Below, piece by piece: positions 1-9,153 of a DNA stretch of 64,000 bases. Origin of the DNA: Noviluteimonas sp052115395 (GTDB lineage: Bacteria; Pseudomonadota; Gammaproteobacteria; Xanthomonadales; Xanthomonadaceae); assembly GCA_052115395.1 (NCBI GenBank), contig JBFRGO010000003.1. One strand, 5' to 3'. Below the pieces are notes generated by a model that was not told the DNA's origin, searched no databases, and saw only the letters and a list, made by a program, of their open reading frames with translations. Position 1 is the first letter of the stretch. Every line of letters begins with the position of its first letter. A program made the position numbers and the translations under genes.

Positions 1-149
1 AAGGCGTGGAAATGGTCATGCCGGGCGACAACATCAAGATGGTGGTCGAGCTGATCAACCCCGTCGCGATGGACGATGGCCTGCGCTTCGCGATCCGCGA
101 AGGCGGCCGTACGGTCGGCGCCGGCGTCGTGGCGAAGATCATCAAGTAA
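1..149 (+). CDS. tuf: Elongation factor Tu, C-terminal end (5' partial)
   Basis: Reading from base 3 gives about 48 residues ending in GRTVGAGVVAKIIK, the usual EF-Tu C-terminus in the third beta-barrel domain. EF-Tu carries aminoacyl-tRNA to the ribosome as a GTP complex. The rest of the gene lies left of the window. The coding part ends with tandem stop codons (TAA TAA). Position directly before rpsJ is the classic str/S10 junction. A 12-bp hairpin follows 15 bases after the stop. Confidence 0.93.
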   Translation, partial: GVEMVMPGDNIKMVVELINPVAMDDGLRFAIREGGRTVGAGVVAKIIK

Positions 150-164
150 TAAGTCTGTGATTTT

Positions 165-192
165 CCGGGGGAATGGGTTGCCATTCCCCCGG
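165..192 (+). other. Strong hairpin just after tuf, no U-tract
   Basis: Bases 165-176 and 181-192 are perfectly complementary over 12 bp, closed by a GTTG loop (177-180). No run of T follows on the + strand, so it is not a standard intrinsic terminator. It could protect the tuf mRNA 3' end, slow RNA polymerase, or form part of the S10 leader. Confidence 0.6.
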
Positions 193-380
193 GAGACCCA
201 CTAGAATGCAAGACCCTCGCGGCCTGCCTTGAACGGAAGGCCACAGGGACCAGCGAACTGAGGGGCAGGATGCACCTCGTTTTCGCCAGACAGGGATATG
301 TCGCGCGGTGGTGCTCCGCCCGTTCCGAAGATTTTCGGGACACACATGGCGGGGCCGCTTGCGCGTTCACGACTCCGTCT

Positions 381-413
381 GGGCGGACCGGGAAACCGGC
401 CCGCCCTTGATTT
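381..413 (+). promoter_or_regulatory. S10 leader hairpin with GAAA tetraloop and weak T-rich tail
   Basis: Bases 381-391 pair with 396-406 (11 positions, one A-C mismatch at 387/400) around a GAAA loop (392-395) of the stable GNRA class. TTGATTTT follows within a few bases. It lies in the 362-bp gap between tuf and rpsJ (150-511), where I see no gene. E. coli controls its S10 operon by L4-dependent attenuation in the leader. A similar role here is inference from position and shape only. Confidence 0.45.
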
Positions 414-511
414 TGCAGGACGCACCCCGCTCCGAAGCACCCCGTTTCAAAGAAACCCGGGGCCGGCACACCAGAGGCCGACCTCCCGCTCTTTCCAGAG
501 GAATTCCCGTC

Positions 512-823
<312 letters not shown>

Positions 824-834
824 GGCCCGCCACC

Positions 835-1491
835 ATGACCGCGAAGAAGCATTCGTTGGGCATCGTCGGCCGCAAGGCCGGCATGAGCCGCGTGTTTACC
901 GAAGATGGCAAGTCCATCCCGGTGACCCTGATCGAAGCCACCCCCAACCGCATCACCCAGGTGAAGACGGTCGAGACCGACGGCTACAGCGCCGTGCAGG
1001 TCACCGTCGGCGTCAAGCGCGCCGCCCTGGTGAACAAGCCGGCCGCCGGCCACCTCGCCAAGGCGAAGGTGGAATCCGGTCGCGGCCTGTGGGAACTGCG
1101 CGTGGCCGACGACAAGATCTCCGACTTCCAGGTGGGCGGCGAAATTCGCGCCGACATCTTCGAAGTCGGCCAGGCCGTCGACGTCCAGGGCATCACCAAG
1201 GGCAAGGGCTTCCAGGGCACGATCAAGCGCTGGAACTTCACCATGGGCGACGCGACGCACGGTAACTCGCTGTCGCATCGTTCGCCGGGTTCGATCGGCC
1301 AGCGCCAGACGCCGGGCCGCGTGTTCCCGGGCAAGAAGATGTCGGGCCACATGGGCGCCGAGCAGCAGACGACGCAGAACCTGCGCGTGGTCAAGGTCGA
1401 CGCCGAGCGCGGCCTGATCGCCGTGCGCGGTGCCGTGCCGGGTGCGCCGGGCGGCGACGTCATCGTGCGTCCGACGAGCAAGGGAGTCTGA
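835..1491 (+). CDS. rplC: 50S ribosomal protein L3
   Basis: 218 residues starting MTAKKHSLGIVGRKAG. L3 binds 23S rRNA near the peptidyl-transferase centre and is an early assembly protein. The conserved central loop region (GDATHGNSLSHR, then GRVFPGKKMSGHMG) is intact, including the glutamine in GSIGQRQTPG that is methylated by PrmB in other gammaproteobacteria. The reading frame is open far upstream, but the start at 835 gives the normal length and lies after the rpsJ stop. Confidence 0.97.
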   Translation: MTAKKHSLGIVGRKAGMSRVFTEDGKSIPVTLIEATPNRITQVKTVETDGYSAVQVTVGVKRAALVNKPAAGHLAKAKVESGRGLWELRVADDKISDFQVGGEIRADIFEVGQAVDVQGITKGKGFQGTIKRWNFTMGDATHGNSLSHRSPGSIGQRQTPGRVFPGKKMSGHMGAEQQTTQNLRVVKVDAERGLIAVRGAVPGAPGGDVIVRPTSKGV

Positions 1492-1493
1492 CG

Positions 1494-2099
1494 ATGGAAC
1501 TGTCCATCAATAACAGCAAGAACACGCTGTCCGTTTCGGACGCCGTGTTCGGTCGCGAATTCTCCGAGGACCTGGTCCACCAGGTCGTCGTCGCCTACCG
1601 CAACGCGGGCCGCGCCGGCACCAAGGCGCAGAAGACGCGTTCGGAAGTCAACGGCACCACGAAGAAGTCGAAGAAGCAGAAGGGCGGCGGCGCGCGTCAT
1701 GGCGCGCTGACGGCTCCGATCTTCGTCGGCGGCGGCGTGACGTTCGCGGCCAAGCCGCGCAGCTTCGCGCAGAAGGTCAACCGCAAGATGTACCGCGCGG
1801 CGATCGCCGCGATCCTGTCGGAGCTCAACCGCCAGGGCCGCATCACCGTCGTCGAATCCTTCGACCTCGACGGTCCGAAGACCAAGGGCCTGATGTCCAA
1901 GCTCAAGGATCTGTCGGTCGGTCGTCGTCCGCTGATCGTGACCGAGGATGCGTCGGAATCGCTGTACCTGTCCGCGCGCAACCTGCCGTACGTCGAAGTG
2001 CGCGACGTGCAGGGTCTCGACCCGGTCGCCCTCGTCGGCGCCGATTCGGTCGTGATGACGGCCGATGCGGTCAAGAAGATCGAGGAGTGGCTGGCATGA
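1494..2099 (+). CDS. rplD: 50S ribosomal protein L4
   Basis: 201 residues, starting 2 bases after the rplC stop. L4 lines the peptide exit tunnel and in E. coli represses its own S10 operon. The tunnel-loop segment with basic GTTKKSKKQKGGGARHG is present. The last codons overlap the next gene: the ATG of rplW shares bases with the TGA of rplD, suggesting translational coupling. Confidence 0.98.
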   Translation: MELSINNSKNTLSVSDAVFGREFSEDLVHQVVVAYRNAGRAGTKAQKTRSEVNGTTKKSKKQKGGGARHGALTAPIFVGGGVTFAAKPRSFAQKVNRKMYRAAIAAILSELNRQGRITVVESFDLDGPKTKGLMSKLKDLSVGRRPLIVTEDASESLYLSARNLPYVEVRDVQGLDPVALVGADSVVMTADAVKKIEEWLA

Positions 2100-2401
2100 G
2101 CGCGATCACCAACAACGTGTACGAAGTAATCCGCGCGCCGCGCGTGTCCGAAAAGACCGCGCGCCTGCAGGAAGTGTCGAATCAGTACGTCTTCGAAGTC
2201 GCGAAGACCGCCACCAAGGCTGACATCAAGGTTGCGGTCGAGCAGATTTTCGACGTGAAGGTCGAAGCGGTGAACGTGGTGAACGTGAAGGGCAAGAACA
2301 AGTCCTTCAAGTTTCGCCAGGGCAAGCGCGGCGACTGGCGCAAGGCGTACGTCAAGCTGGCCGAAGGCCAGTCGATCGACGTGATGATGGCCAAGGCCTG
2401 A
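2096..2401 (+). CDS. rplW: 50S ribosomal protein L23
   Basis: 101 residues, MSAITNNVYEVIRAPRVSEK. L23 sits at the tunnel exit and is a docking point for trigger factor and SRP. Start at 2096 (ATG inside the overlapping ATGA with rplD) is preferred over an in-frame GTG at 2087, because it gives the usual N-terminus and the common coupled arrangement. Confidence 0.97.
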   Translation: MSAITNNVYEVIRAPRVSEKTARLQEVSNQYVFEVAKTATKADIKVAVEQIFDVKVEAVNVVNVKGKNKSFKFRQGKRGDWRKAYVKLAEGQSIDVMMAKA

Positions 2402-2411
2402 GGACAGACCC

Positions 2412-3239
2412 ATGGCATTGATGACTTTCAAGCCCACCTCCCCCGGTCGCCGTTCGGCGGTCCGTGTCGTGACGCCGGACCTCCACAAGGGTGCTCCGTT
2501 CGCCGCGCTGGTCGAGAAGAAGGGCAAGACCGGCGGCCGTAACCACCACGGCCGTATCACCACCCGCCACATCGGCGGTGGCCACAAGCAGCATTACCGC
2601 ATCATCGACTTCAAGCGCGACAAGGAAGGCATTCCGGCGCGCGTGGAGCGGATCGAATACGATCCCAACCGCACCGCGCACATCGCGCTGCTGTGCTACG
2701 TCGATGGCGAGCGTCGCTACATCATCGCCCCCAAGGGCCTGAAGAGCGGCGACCAGGTGATCGCGGGCCGCGACGCCCCGATCAAGGTCGGCAACACGCT
2801 GCCCCTGCGCAACATCCCGGTCGGCTCCACGGTGCATTGCATCGAGATGAAGCCGGGCAAGGGTGCGCAGCTCGCCCGCGCCGCAGGCGCCGGCGTGCAG
2901 CTGATCGCCCGCGAATCCGGTTACGCCACCCTGCGTCTTCGCTCCGGCGAAATGCGCAAGGTGCCGGCCGAATGCCGCGCGACGATCGGCGAAGTCGGCA
3001 ACGTCGAGCACAACCTCGAGAAGCTGGGCAAGGCCGGTGCGAAGCGTTGGCGCGGCATCAAGCCGACCGTTCGCGGCGCCGCCATGAACCCGGTCGACCA
3101 CCCGCACGGTGGTGGCGAGGCGAAGGCTGGCCAGGGCAACCCGCATCCGGTCACCCCGTGGGGTGTCCCGACCAAGGGTTACAAGACGCGCAAGAACAAG
3201 CGCACCACGCAATTCATCGTGCGCGATCGCAGGGGTTAA
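2412..3239 (+). CDS. rplB: 50S ribosomal protein L2
   Basis: 275 residues, full length for L2, which is needed for subunit association and peptidyl-transferase activity. The conserved stretch NPVDHPHGGGEAKAG near the C-terminus, including the essential histidine, is intact. It starts 10 bases after rplW and ends 6 bases before rpsS. Confidence 0.98.
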   Translation: MALMTFKPTSPGRRSAVRVVTPDLHKGAPFAALVEKKGKTGGRNHHGRITTRHIGGGHKQHYRIIDFKRDKEGIPARVERIEYDPNRTAHIALLCYVDGERRYIIAPKGLKSGDQVIAGRDAPIKVGNTLPLRNIPVGSTVHCIEMKPGKGAQLARAAGAGVQLIARESGYATLRLRSGEMRKVPAECRATIGEVGNVEHNLEKLGKAGAKRWRGIKPTVRGAAMNPVDHPHGGGEAKAGQGNPHPVTPWGVPTKGYKTRKNKRTTQFIVRDRRG

Positions 3240-3245
3240 TCGGCC

Positions 3246-3515
3246 ATGGCACGTTCACTGAAGAAGGGTCCGTTCGTCGACCACCACCTGATGAAGAAGG
3301 TGGAGACCGCGGGCAACAACAAGAAGCCGATCAAGACCTGGTCGCGTCGTTCGATGGTCATGCCGGAAATGGTCGGCTTCACCATCGCCGTGCACAACGG
3401 CAAGAACCACATCCCGGTCCTGGTCAACGAAAACATGGTTGGCCACAAGCTTGGCGAATTCGCACTGACCCGGACGTTCAAGGGTCATGGCGGCGACAAG
3501 AAGAGCGGGAAGTAA
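3246..3515 (+). CDS. rpsS: 30S ribosomal protein S19
   Basis: 89 residues, MARSLKKGPFVDHHL at the N-terminus and a C-terminus ending FKGHGGDKKSGK. S19 contacts 16S rRNA in the 30S head next to S13 and the A-site tRNA. Length and order (rplB-rpsS-rplV) are canonical. Confidence 0.98.
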   Translation: MARSLKKGPFVDHHLMKKVETAGNNKKPIKTWSRRSMVMPEMVGFTIAVHNGKNHIPVLVNENMVGHKLGEFALTRTFKGHGGDKKSGK

Positions 3516-3525
3516 GGAGATGACC

Positions 3526-3861
3526 ATGGAAGCGAAAGCCATCCTGCGCTCTGCGCGCATCTCCGCGCAGAAGGCCCGCCTGGTCGCAGACCAGGTGCGC
3601 GGCCTGTCGGCCGAGCGTGCCGTCAACCTGCTGAAGTTCTCCGACAAGAAGGCCGCCGGCATGATCCGCAAGGTCGTCGAATCGGCGATCGCCAACGCGG
3701 AGAACAACCAGGGCGCCGACGTCGACGACCTGCGCGTCACCTCCATCATGGTCGACGAAGGTCCCACGCTGAAGCGCTTCATGGCGCGTGCGAAGGGCCG
3801 CGGCACCCGGATCCTCAAGCGCACCAGCCACATCACCGTGGTTGTCGGTGCCGGCAAGTAA
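3526..3861 (+). CDS. rplV: 50S ribosomal protein L22
   Basis: 111 residues, MEAKAILRSARISAQKARL. L22 contributes a hairpin to the nascent peptide tunnel; the loop region (MARAKGRGTRILKRTSH) is intact. There are two close ATGs, 3520 and 3526. TAAGGAGA runs right up to 3520, so the ATG at 3526 with about 6 bases of spacing is the more likely start. Confidence 0.97.
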   Translation: MEAKAILRSARISAQKARLVADQVRGLSAERAVNLLKFSDKKAAGMIRKVVESAIANAENNQGADVDDLRVTSIMVDEGPTLKRFMARAKGRGTRILKRTSHITVVVGAGK

Positions 3862-3876
3862 GGCGGAGATAAGACG

Positions 3877-4620
<744 letters not shown>

Positions 4621-4622
4621 TC

Positions 4623-5036
4623 ATGTTGCAACCCAAGCGAACCAAATACCGCAAGATGCACAAGGGCCGTAACGACAGCCTGAGCTGGAGCGGCAATGCC
4701 GTTTCGTTCGGCGAGTTCGGCCTGAAGTCCACGGCTTTCGGCCAGCTCACCGCGCGCCAGATCGAAGCGGCCCGCCGCTCGATCAGCCGCTACGTGAAGC
4801 GCGGCGGCAAGATGTGGATCCGTGTGTACCCCGACAAGCCGATCACCAAGAAGCCCATCGAAGTTCGAATGGGTTCGGGCAAGGGCAACGTCGAATACTG
4901 GGTCGCGCAGATCCAGCCGGGTCGCATGATTTACGAGATCGAAGGCGTCAGCGAAGAAGTCGCGCGCGAGGCGTTCCGCCTGGCCGCGGCCAAGCTGTCG
5001 GTCACCACCACTTTCGTTACCCGGACGGTGCGCTGA
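4623..5036 (+). CDS. rplP: 50S ribosomal protein L16
   Basis: 137 residues, MLQPKRTKYRKMHKGRN. L16 organises the A-site region of 23S rRNA. GRMIYEIEGVSEEVAREAF is the typical C-terminal half. It starts 2 bases after rpsC and its TGA overlaps the ATG of rpmC by one base. Confidence 0.98.
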   Translation: MLQPKRTKYRKMHKGRNDSLSWSGNAVSFGEFGLKSTAFGQLTARQIEAARRSISRYVKRGGKMWIRVYPDKPITKKPIEVRMGSGKGNVEYWVAQIQPGRMIYEIEGVSEEVAREAFRLAAAKLSVTTTFVTRTVR

Positions 5037-5233
5037 TGGAACTCAAGAACCTGCGTCAGAAGAACGCCGGCGAACTGAAGGCCCACCTCGTGGAGCTGCA
5101 GAAGGAGCAGTTCGCGCTCCGCATGCAGAAGGCCACGGGCCAGCTGCCCCCGGCCAAGACCCATGAAGCCCGCCGTGTCCGCCGCGAAATCGCGCGCGTG
5201 AACATGCTGCTCGGCGACGTGGCAAAGAAGTAA
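5036..5233 (+). CDS. rpmC: 50S ribosomal protein L29
   Basis: 65 residues, MELKNLRQKNAGELKAHL, a short two-helix protein at the tunnel exit beside L23. The ATG at 5036 overlaps the rplP stop by one base, so translational coupling is likely. In-frame upstream codons belong to the overlapping rplP reading and are not part of this protein. Confidence 0.97.
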   Translation: MELKNLRQKNAGELKAHLVELQKEQFALRMQKATGQLPPAKTHEARRVRREIARVNMLLGDVAKK

Positions 5234-5243
5234 GGACTCGACG

Positions 5244-5507
5244 ATGAACGAGAATGCCAAGAAGCTGCACACGGTCGATGGCCGCGTCGTCAGCAACAAG
5301 ATGGACAAGACCATCACCGTGCTCGTCGAGCGCCAGGTCAAGCATGCGTTGTACGGCAAGTACATCCGCCGCTCGACCAAGCTGCACGCGCATGACGCCG
5401 AGAACGCCTGCAAGGAAGGCGACCTCGTGCGCATCGCCGAGTGCGCGCCGATGTCGAAGACCAAGAACTGGCGTGTCGTCGAAATTCTGACGCGCGCAGC
5501 CGAGTAA
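5244..5507 (+). CDS. rpsQ: 30S ribosomal protein S17
   Basis: 87 residues with the OB-fold core (LHTVDGRVVSNKMDKTITV, KLHAHDAENACKEGD). S17 is a primary 16S rRNA-binding protein of the 30S body. It starts 10 bases after rpmC. Confidence 0.98.
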   Translation: MNENAKKLHTVDGRVVSNKMDKTITVLVERQVKHALYGKYIRRSTKLHAHDAENACKEGDLVRIAECAPMSKTKNWRVVEILTRAAE

Positions 5508-5523
5508 GGAAGGAGAGACAGCC

Positions 5524-5892
5524 ATGATCCAGATGCAGAGCTATCTCGACGCCGCCGACAACTCGGGCGCGAAGGAACTGATGTGCATCAAGGTGCTTGG
5601 TGGTTCCAAGCGCCGCTATGCCCACATCGGCGACATCATCAAGGTGACCGTCAAGGACGCGATCCCGCGCGGCAAGGTCAAGAAGGGCGACGTCTACGAC
5701 GCCGTCGTGGTCCGTACCCGCAAGGGTGTGCGCCGCGCCGACGGTTCGCTGATCCGCTTCGACGGCAACGCCGCGGTGTTGCTCAACAACAAGCATGAGC
5801 CCATCGGTACGCGCATCTTCGGGCCCGTGACCCGCGAGCTGCGTTCCGAGAAGTTCATGAAGATCGTCTCGCTCGCGCCCGAAGTGCTCTGA
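5524..5892 (+). CDS. rplN: 50S ribosomal protein L14
   Basis: 122 residues, MIQMQSYLDAADNSGAKELM, the exact usual length. L14 forms part of the intersubunit bridge and binds the silencing factor RsfS in other bacteria. An AAGGAGAG ribosome-binding site lies just upstream. First gene of the spc run. Confidence 0.98.
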   Translation: MIQMQSYLDAADNSGAKELMCIKVLGGSKRRYAHIGDIIKVTVKDAIPRGKVKKGDVYDAVVVRTRKGVRRADGSLIRFDGNAAVLLNNKHEPIGTRIFGPVTRELRSEKFMKIVSLAPEVL

Positions 5893-5906
5893 GCGAAGGA
5901 ACCCAT

Positions 5907-6221
5907 ATGAACCGTATCCGCAAGGGCGACCAGGTGGTCGTCATCTCCGGCAAGGACAAGGGCAAGCGTGGTGACGTGGTGCGCGTGGCCGGCGACAAGG
6001 TCGTCGTGTCCAACATCAACGTCATCAAGCGCCACACCAAGCCGAACCCGCAGCTCGGCCAGGCCGGCGGCGTGATCGAGCGCGAAGCGCCGATCCACAT
6101 TTCGAACGTCATGCTGTTCAACCCTGCCTCCGGCAAGGGCGAGCGCATCGGCTTCAAGGTCCTGGAGGATGGACGCAAACTGCGTGTGTTCCGCTCCAGT
6201 GGTGAATCGATCGACGGCTGA
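5907..6221 (+). CDS. rplX: 50S ribosomal protein L24
   Basis: 104 residues, MNRIRKGDQVVVISGKDKGKRG, carrying the KOW motif near the N-terminus. L24 starts 50S assembly by binding 23S rRNA domain I. It lies 14 bases after rplN. Confidence 0.98.
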   Translation: MNRIRKGDQVVVISGKDKGKRGDVVRVAGDKVVVSNINVIKRHTKPNPQLGQAGGVIEREAPIHISNVMLFNPASGKGERIGFKVLEDGRKLRVFRSSGESIDG

Positions 6222-6241
6222 TCGCCGTCCGAGGAAATGTC

Positions 6242-6781
6242 ATGACCCGGCTTGAAAAGATTTACAAGGAAGACGTGGTGCCGAAGCTGATGAAGCAGTT
6301 CGGCTACACCAATCCGATGCAAGTGCCGAAGCTCGTCAAGGTCACGCTCAACATGGGCGTGGGCGAGGCGGCGGCGAACAAGAAGATCCTCGAGAACGCG
6401 GTGGCCGACATGGCCAAGATCGCCGGCCAGAAGCCGTTGGTCACCAAGTCGCGCATCTCGGTGGCCTCGTTCAAGATCCGCGACGGCTGGCCGATCGGCT
6501 GCAAGGTCACCTTGCGCCGCGCCCGCATGTTCGAGTTCCTCGATCGCCTGATCAACATCTCGCTGCCGCGCGTGCGCGACTTCCGCGGCGTGTCGGGTCG
6601 TTCGTTCGACGGCCGCGGCAACTACAACATGGGCGTCAAGGAACAGATCATCTTCCCGGAGATCGATTTCGACCAGGTCGACGCCATGCGCGGCATGGAC
6701 ATCGCGATCACCACCACGGCGAAGACCGATGCTGAGGCCAAGGCCCTGCTCGAAGCCTTCCGCTTCCCGTTCCGCAACTAA
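6242..6781 (+). CDS. rplE: 50S ribosomal protein L5
   Basis: 179 residues with MTRLEKIYKEDVVPKLM and the conserved VKEQIIFPEIDFDQVD segment. L5 binds 5S rRNA in the central protuberance with L18 and L25. In E. coli the S8 repressor site lies near the rplE start; I did not identify that fold here. Confidence 0.98.
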   Translation: MTRLEKIYKEDVVPKLMKQFGYTNPMQVPKLVKVTLNMGVGEAAANKKILENAVADMAKIAGQKPLVTKSRISVASFKIRDGWPIGCKVTLRRARMFEFLDRLINISLPRVRDFRGVSGRSFDGRGNYNMGVKEQIIFPEIDFDQVDAMRGMDIAITTTAKTDAEAKALLEAFRFPFRN

Positions 6782-6793
6782 GGGCACGACACC

Positions 6794-7099
6794 ATGGCCA
6801 AGACCTCGATGGTCAACCGCGAAGTCAAGCGCGCCAAGCTGGCGAAGCAGCATGGTGCCAAGCGCGACGCGCTGAAGAAGATCATCTCCAGCACCACCGC
6901 TTCGTACGAAGAAAAGATGGAAGCCGTCGTCAAGCTGCAGAAGCTGCCGCGCGATTCCTCGGAAAGCCGCCAGCGCACGCGTTGCGCGATCACCGGCCGT
7001 CCGCGTGGCGTCTACAAGAAGTTCGGCCTGGCGCGCAACATGCTGCGCAAGGCGACGATGAACGGCGACGTCCCGGGCCTCCGCAAGGCGTCCTGGTAA
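6794..7099 (+). CDS. rpsN: 30S ribosomal protein S14 (long, zinc-free form)
   Basis: 101 residues, MAKTSMVNREVKRAKLAKQH. This is the long C-minus form of S14: the CxxC zinc pairs of the short zinc-binding form are missing (SESRQRTRCAITGRPRG has a single Cys). S14 sits in the 30S head. A 60-bp gap follows before rpsH. Confidence 0.98.
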   Translation: MAKTSMVNREVKRAKLAKQHGAKRDALKKIISSTTASYEEKMEAVVKLQKLPRDSSESRQRTRCAITGRPRGVYKKFGLARNMLRKATMNGDVPGLRKASW

Positions 7100-7159
7100 C
7101 AAGTTCCAAGTAGAAGTATTCGCATCCCGCGGATATCGGTGCACTCAAAGGTACTATCA

Positions 7160-7555
7160 ATGAGCATGACTGATCCCATCGCCGACATGCTGATCCGCAT
7201 CAAGAATGCGGCCGCCGTCGGCAAGCCGGCTGTTTCGATGCCGTCGTCCAAGATCAAGGTCGCGATCGCGAAGGTCCTCCAGGAAGAGGGCTACATCGCG
7301 TCGTCGCGCGTGACCAAGGACGGCGCCAAGTCGGTCCTCGAAATCGCGCTGAAGTACTACGAAGGCAAGCCGGTCATCGAACGCCTCCAGCGCGTGTCGA
7401 AGTCCAGCCTCCGCCAGTACCGCGGCAAGGACGCGCTGCCCAAGGTCCTCGGTGGCCTCGGTGTCGCGATCATCTCCACGTCCAAGGGCATCATGACCGA
7501 CTCGCAGGCGCGCCAGCAGGGCGTCGGCGGTGAAGTCCTGTGCGTCGTGGCCTAA
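7160..7555 (+). CDS. rpsH: 30S ribosomal protein S8
   Basis: 131 residues from the ATG at 7160 (MSMTDPIADMLIRIKNA); a second ATG lies at 7166. S8 binds 16S rRNA helix 21 and in E. coli represses the spc operon. The C-terminal signature STSKGIMTDSQARQQGVGGE is intact. An in-frame codon upstream at 7139 is too far from the conserved start to be used. Confidence 0.97.
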   Translation: MSMTDPIADMLIRIKNAAAVGKPAVSMPSSKIKVAIAKVLQEEGYIASSRVTKDGAKSVLEIALKYYEGKPVIERLQRVSKSSLRQYRGKDALPKVLGGLGVAIISTSKGIMTDSQARQQGVGGEVLCVVA

Positions 7556-7568
7556 GGGAGTAACGACT

Positions 7569-8096
7569 ATGTCGCGCGTCGCCAAGCAACCGATCGCCCT
7601 GGCCAAGGGCGTCGAAATGAACATCCAGGCCGAGAACGTGACCGTCAAGGGCCCGAAGGGCACCCTGTCGATCGCCAAGCCGGCCGGCGTCGAAGTCAAG
7701 GTCGAAGACGGCAATGCGCTGCTCTCGGCCAACGACCCGTCGCTCCTCCCGATGGCCGGTACGCTCCGCGCCATCCTCGCGAACATGGTGCAGGGCGTCA
7801 GCCAGGGCTTCGAGCGCAAGCTCGAGCTGGTGGGCGTCGGTTACCGTGCCGCGATGCAGGGCACCGACCTGAATCTCTCGCTGGGCTTTTCCCACCCGGT
7901 GCTGTTCAAGGCTCCCGAAGGCATCACCATCGCCACGCCGACGCAGACGGAAATCGTCGTGTCCGGCGCCGACAAGCAGCGCGTCGGCGAAGTGGCGGCG
8001 AAGATCCGCGGTTTCCGCCCGCCGGAACCGTACAAGGGCAAGGGCGTGAAGTACGCCGGCGAGAACATCATCCGCAAGGAAGCCAAGAAGGCCTAA
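7569..8096 (+). CDS. rplF: 50S ribosomal protein L6
   Basis: 175 residues, MSRVAKQPIALAKGVEM, with two repeated alpha/beta domains and the C-terminal PEPYKGKGVKYAGENI motif. L6 lies near the GTPase-associated centre. GGGAGTAACGACT precedes the ATG, giving a clear ribosome-binding site. Confidence 0.98.
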   Translation: MSRVAKQPIALAKGVEMNIQAENVTVKGPKGTLSIAKPAGVEVKVEDGNALLSANDPSLLPMAGTLRAILANMVQGVSQGFERKLELVGVGYRAAMQGTDLNLSLGFSHPVLFKAPEGITIATPTQTEIVVSGADKQRVGEVAAKIRGFRPPEPYKGKGVKYAGENIIRKEAKKA

Positions 8097-8124
8097 GCGG
8101 CTTTCAGCTTTCGGAGACATACGC

Positions 8125-8478
8125 ATGAACAAGAAACCCGCCCGCCTGCGCCGCGCCAAGTCGACGCGCGCGCACATCCGCGAACTCGGCGTGCCGCGCC
8201 TGTCGGTGCTGCGCACCGGCCAGCACCTGTACGCCCAGGTCTTCACCGCCGACGGCTCCAAGGTCCTGGCTTCGGCCTCGACCGTGCAGTCCGACGTCAA
8301 GGAAGGCCTGAAGAACGGTCGCAACGCCGATGCCGCCGCCAAGGTCGGTCGCATGATCGCCGAGAAGGCGAAGGCTGCCGGCGTCGAGAAGGTCGCGTTC
8401 GACCGCTCGGGCTACCGCTACCACGGCCGCATCAAGGCGCTCGCCGATGCTGCCCGCGAAGGCGGCCTGCAGTTCTAA
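8125..8478 (+). CDS. rplR: 50S ribosomal protein L18
   Basis: 117 residues, MNKKPARLRRAKSTRAHIRE, ending DRSGYRYHGRIKALADAAREG. L18 delivers 5S rRNA to the large subunit. It is followed by an unusually long 135-bp structured gap before rpsE. Confidence 0.98.
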   Translation: MNKKPARLRRAKSTRAHIRELGVPRLSVLRTGQHLYAQVFTADGSKVLASASTVQSDVKEGLKNGRNADAAAKVGRMIAEKAKAAGVEKVAFDRSGYRYHGRIKALADAAREGGLQF

Positions 8479-8497
8479 GCAAGAAACTTTCAACCGT

Positions 8498-8542
8498 CGA
8501 TACGGTCGGTATCGGACGCGGGCGGGAGTTCTCCCGTTCGCG
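8498..8542 (+). promoter_or_regulatory. Two tandem hairpins in the rplR-rpsE gap
   Basis: First hairpin: CGATAC at 8498-8503 pairs with GTATCG at 8509-8514 (5-base loop). Second: 8517-8527 pairs with 8532-8542 around a GTTC loop, 11 positions including two G-U pairs. They lie in the 135-bp untranslated gap 8479-8613. No T-run follows. They are candidates for an internal processing site or an autoregulatory leader controlling rpsE-rpmD-rplO-secY. Confidence 0.5.
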
Positions 8543-8613
8543 GAACACCCGCGGCATACCAACAACTCCAAGCGGCCAAGAGCCGTAAATTCCTCAACTA
8601 CCGAGACAAGACA

Positions 8614-9153
8614 ATGGCAGAACAACGTGAATCCCGGGGTCGCGATCGCAATCGCGACCGCGAGGAAGTCGATGACGGCATGATCGAAAAGCTGATCGCG
8701 GTCAATCGCGTCAGCAAGACGGTCAAGGGCGGTCGCCAGTTCACCTTCACCGCGCTGACGGTGGTGGGCGACGGCAACGGCAAGGTCGGCTTCGGTTACG
8801 GCAAGGCGCGCGAAGTGCCGGTCGCGATCCAGAAGTCGATGGAATACGCCCGCAAGAGCTTCATCCAGGTCGACCTCAACAACGGCACGCTCTGGCACGC
8901 CGTGAAGTCGGGCCACGGTGCCGCGCGCGTGTTCATGCAGCCGGCTTCCGAAGGTACCGGCGTGATCGCCGGCGGCGCGATGCGCGCCGTGCTCGAAGCG
9001 GTCGGCGTCAAGAACGTGCTGGCGAAGGCCGTCGGTTCGCGCAATCCGATCAACCTGGTGCGCGCCACGCTGCGCGGCCTGGGTGAGACGAGCTCGCCGA
9101 ACAAGATCGCGGCCAAGCGCGGCAAGAAGGTCGAGGACTTGAACCATGGCTAA
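8614..9153 (+). CDS. rpsE: 30S ribosomal protein S5
   Basis: 179 residues. It contains the double-stranded RNA-binding N-domain (MIEKLIAVNRVSKTVKGGR) and the S5 fold with GTGVIAGGAMRAVLEAVGV. S5 guards decoding accuracy at the mRNA entrance. The first 20 residues are charged and species-variable. Its last 8 bases overlap rpmD. Confidence 0.98.
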   Translation: MAEQRESRGRDRNRDREEVDDGMIEKLIAVNRVSKTVKGGRQFTFTALTVVGDGNGKVGFGYGKAREVPVAIQKSMEYARKSFIQVDLNNGTLWHAVKSGHGAARVFMQPASEGTGVIAGGAMRAVLEAVGVKNVLAKAVGSRNPINLVRATLRGLGETSSPNKIAAKRGKKVEDLNHG

